A stretch of DNA of 5,461 bases from DASPWW01 sp035461345 (lineage in GTDB: Bacteria > Actinomycetota > Thermoleophilia > Solirubrobacterales > 70-9), in assembly GCA_035461345.1 (NCBI GenBank), contig DATHVJ010000155.1:1-5461 (forward strand), in the 5' to 3' direction. Of this stretch, positions 5,353-5,461 are shown one piece after another; the stretch's first letter is position 1, and every line of letters starts with the position of its first letter. The translations under genes and the position numbers were made by a program. Below the pieces are notes generated by a model that saw only the letters and a list, made by a program, of their open reading frames with translations, was not told where the DNA came from and did not search any database.

Positions 5353-5388
5353 ATCAACTGGCGCGCGGCTACGCCGCGCGCATTTGAT
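5353..5388 (+). terminator. Strong hairpin after nadA, likely transcription terminator
   Basis: GCGCGCGGC (5361-5369) and GCCGCGCGC (5373-5381) form a perfect 9-bp stem around a three-base loop. It is extended outward by ATCAA (5353-5357) paired with TTGAT (5384-5388) across a small internal loop. It begins 40 bases after the nadA stop. A short ATTT follows the GC stem, but there is no long T-run. A weaker 7-bp inverted repeat, CAAAGGC (5319-5325) with GCCTTTG (5346-5352), lies just upstream. The position after the last gene fits termination of the dodecin-nadA transcript. Confidence 0.6.
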
Positions 5389-5461
5389 GCTGCTCCTGCG
5401 TCCGGGGGCGGTGGGGTGGTCGAACATCGGGGGGGCTTGGATCGGCGGGCGTCGCTTGCTA

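Noticed and set aside
4465..5427. Minus-strand 320-codon open frame opposite nadA
   Set aside because: The plus strand here encodes clear NadA motifs; the antisense frame is a mirror of that codon use.
5389..5461. tRNA, tmRNA or another RNA gene in the G-rich tail
   Set aside because: GGTCGAAC hints at a T-loop, but no acceptor stem, anticodon arm or other conserved element can be assembled.

Overview
The window is GC-rich, gene-dense bacterial DNA with GTG starts, short gaps and several stop/start couplings. The gene set (GH65 phosphorylase, MTH1187-type thiamine-binding protein, COG1926 phosphoribosyltransferase, dodecin, long-type NadA) suggests a high-GC actinobacterium, possibly of the Thermoleophilia. 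That placement is inference from gene content and codon use, because no rRNA or other marker is present.

Layout. (1) Positions 1-1674, plus strand: the C-terminal half of a GH65 sugar phosphorylase, followed after 15 bases by a DedA-family membrane protein. (2) Positions 1675-1846: a non-coding leader with hairpins, a candidate promoter and a very strong ribosome binding site. (3) Positions 1847-2828, plus strand: an MTH1187/UPF0045 thiamine-binding-like protein and an alpha/beta hydrolase, separated by four bases. (4) Positions 2850-3774, minus strand: a small hypothetical gene, then a COG1926 phosphoribosyltransferase, again four bases apart and convergent with the hydrolase. (5) Positions 3775-3905: a divergent intergenic region. 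(6) Positions 3906-5313, plus strand: dodecin, a possible 61-residue ORF and quinolinate synthase NadA, closely packed. (7) Positions 5314-5461: a strong hairpin likely to end the nadA transcript, then G-rich sequence with no recognisable gene.

The most notable observation is that both recognisable genes of the last cluster are broken by a one-base loss. In dodecin the break is after codon 55. In nadA it falls in the codon expected to encode the first [4Fe-4S] ligand cysteine. Restoring one base in each gives textbook proteins of 66 and 337 residues. Two losses of the same sign 543 bases apart, with family-like sequence continuing in the shifted frame, point first to sequencing or assembly error; recent decay is the alternative.

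Functionally the window is mostly ordinary metabolism: disaccharide phosphorolysis, a membrane transporter or lipid-flipping protein, thiamine-related binding, a hydrolase/PRTase pair that exists as one fused protein in some bacteria, flavin storage and NAD biosynthesis. I see no mobile element, CRISPR array, RNA gene or clearly new multi-gene system.
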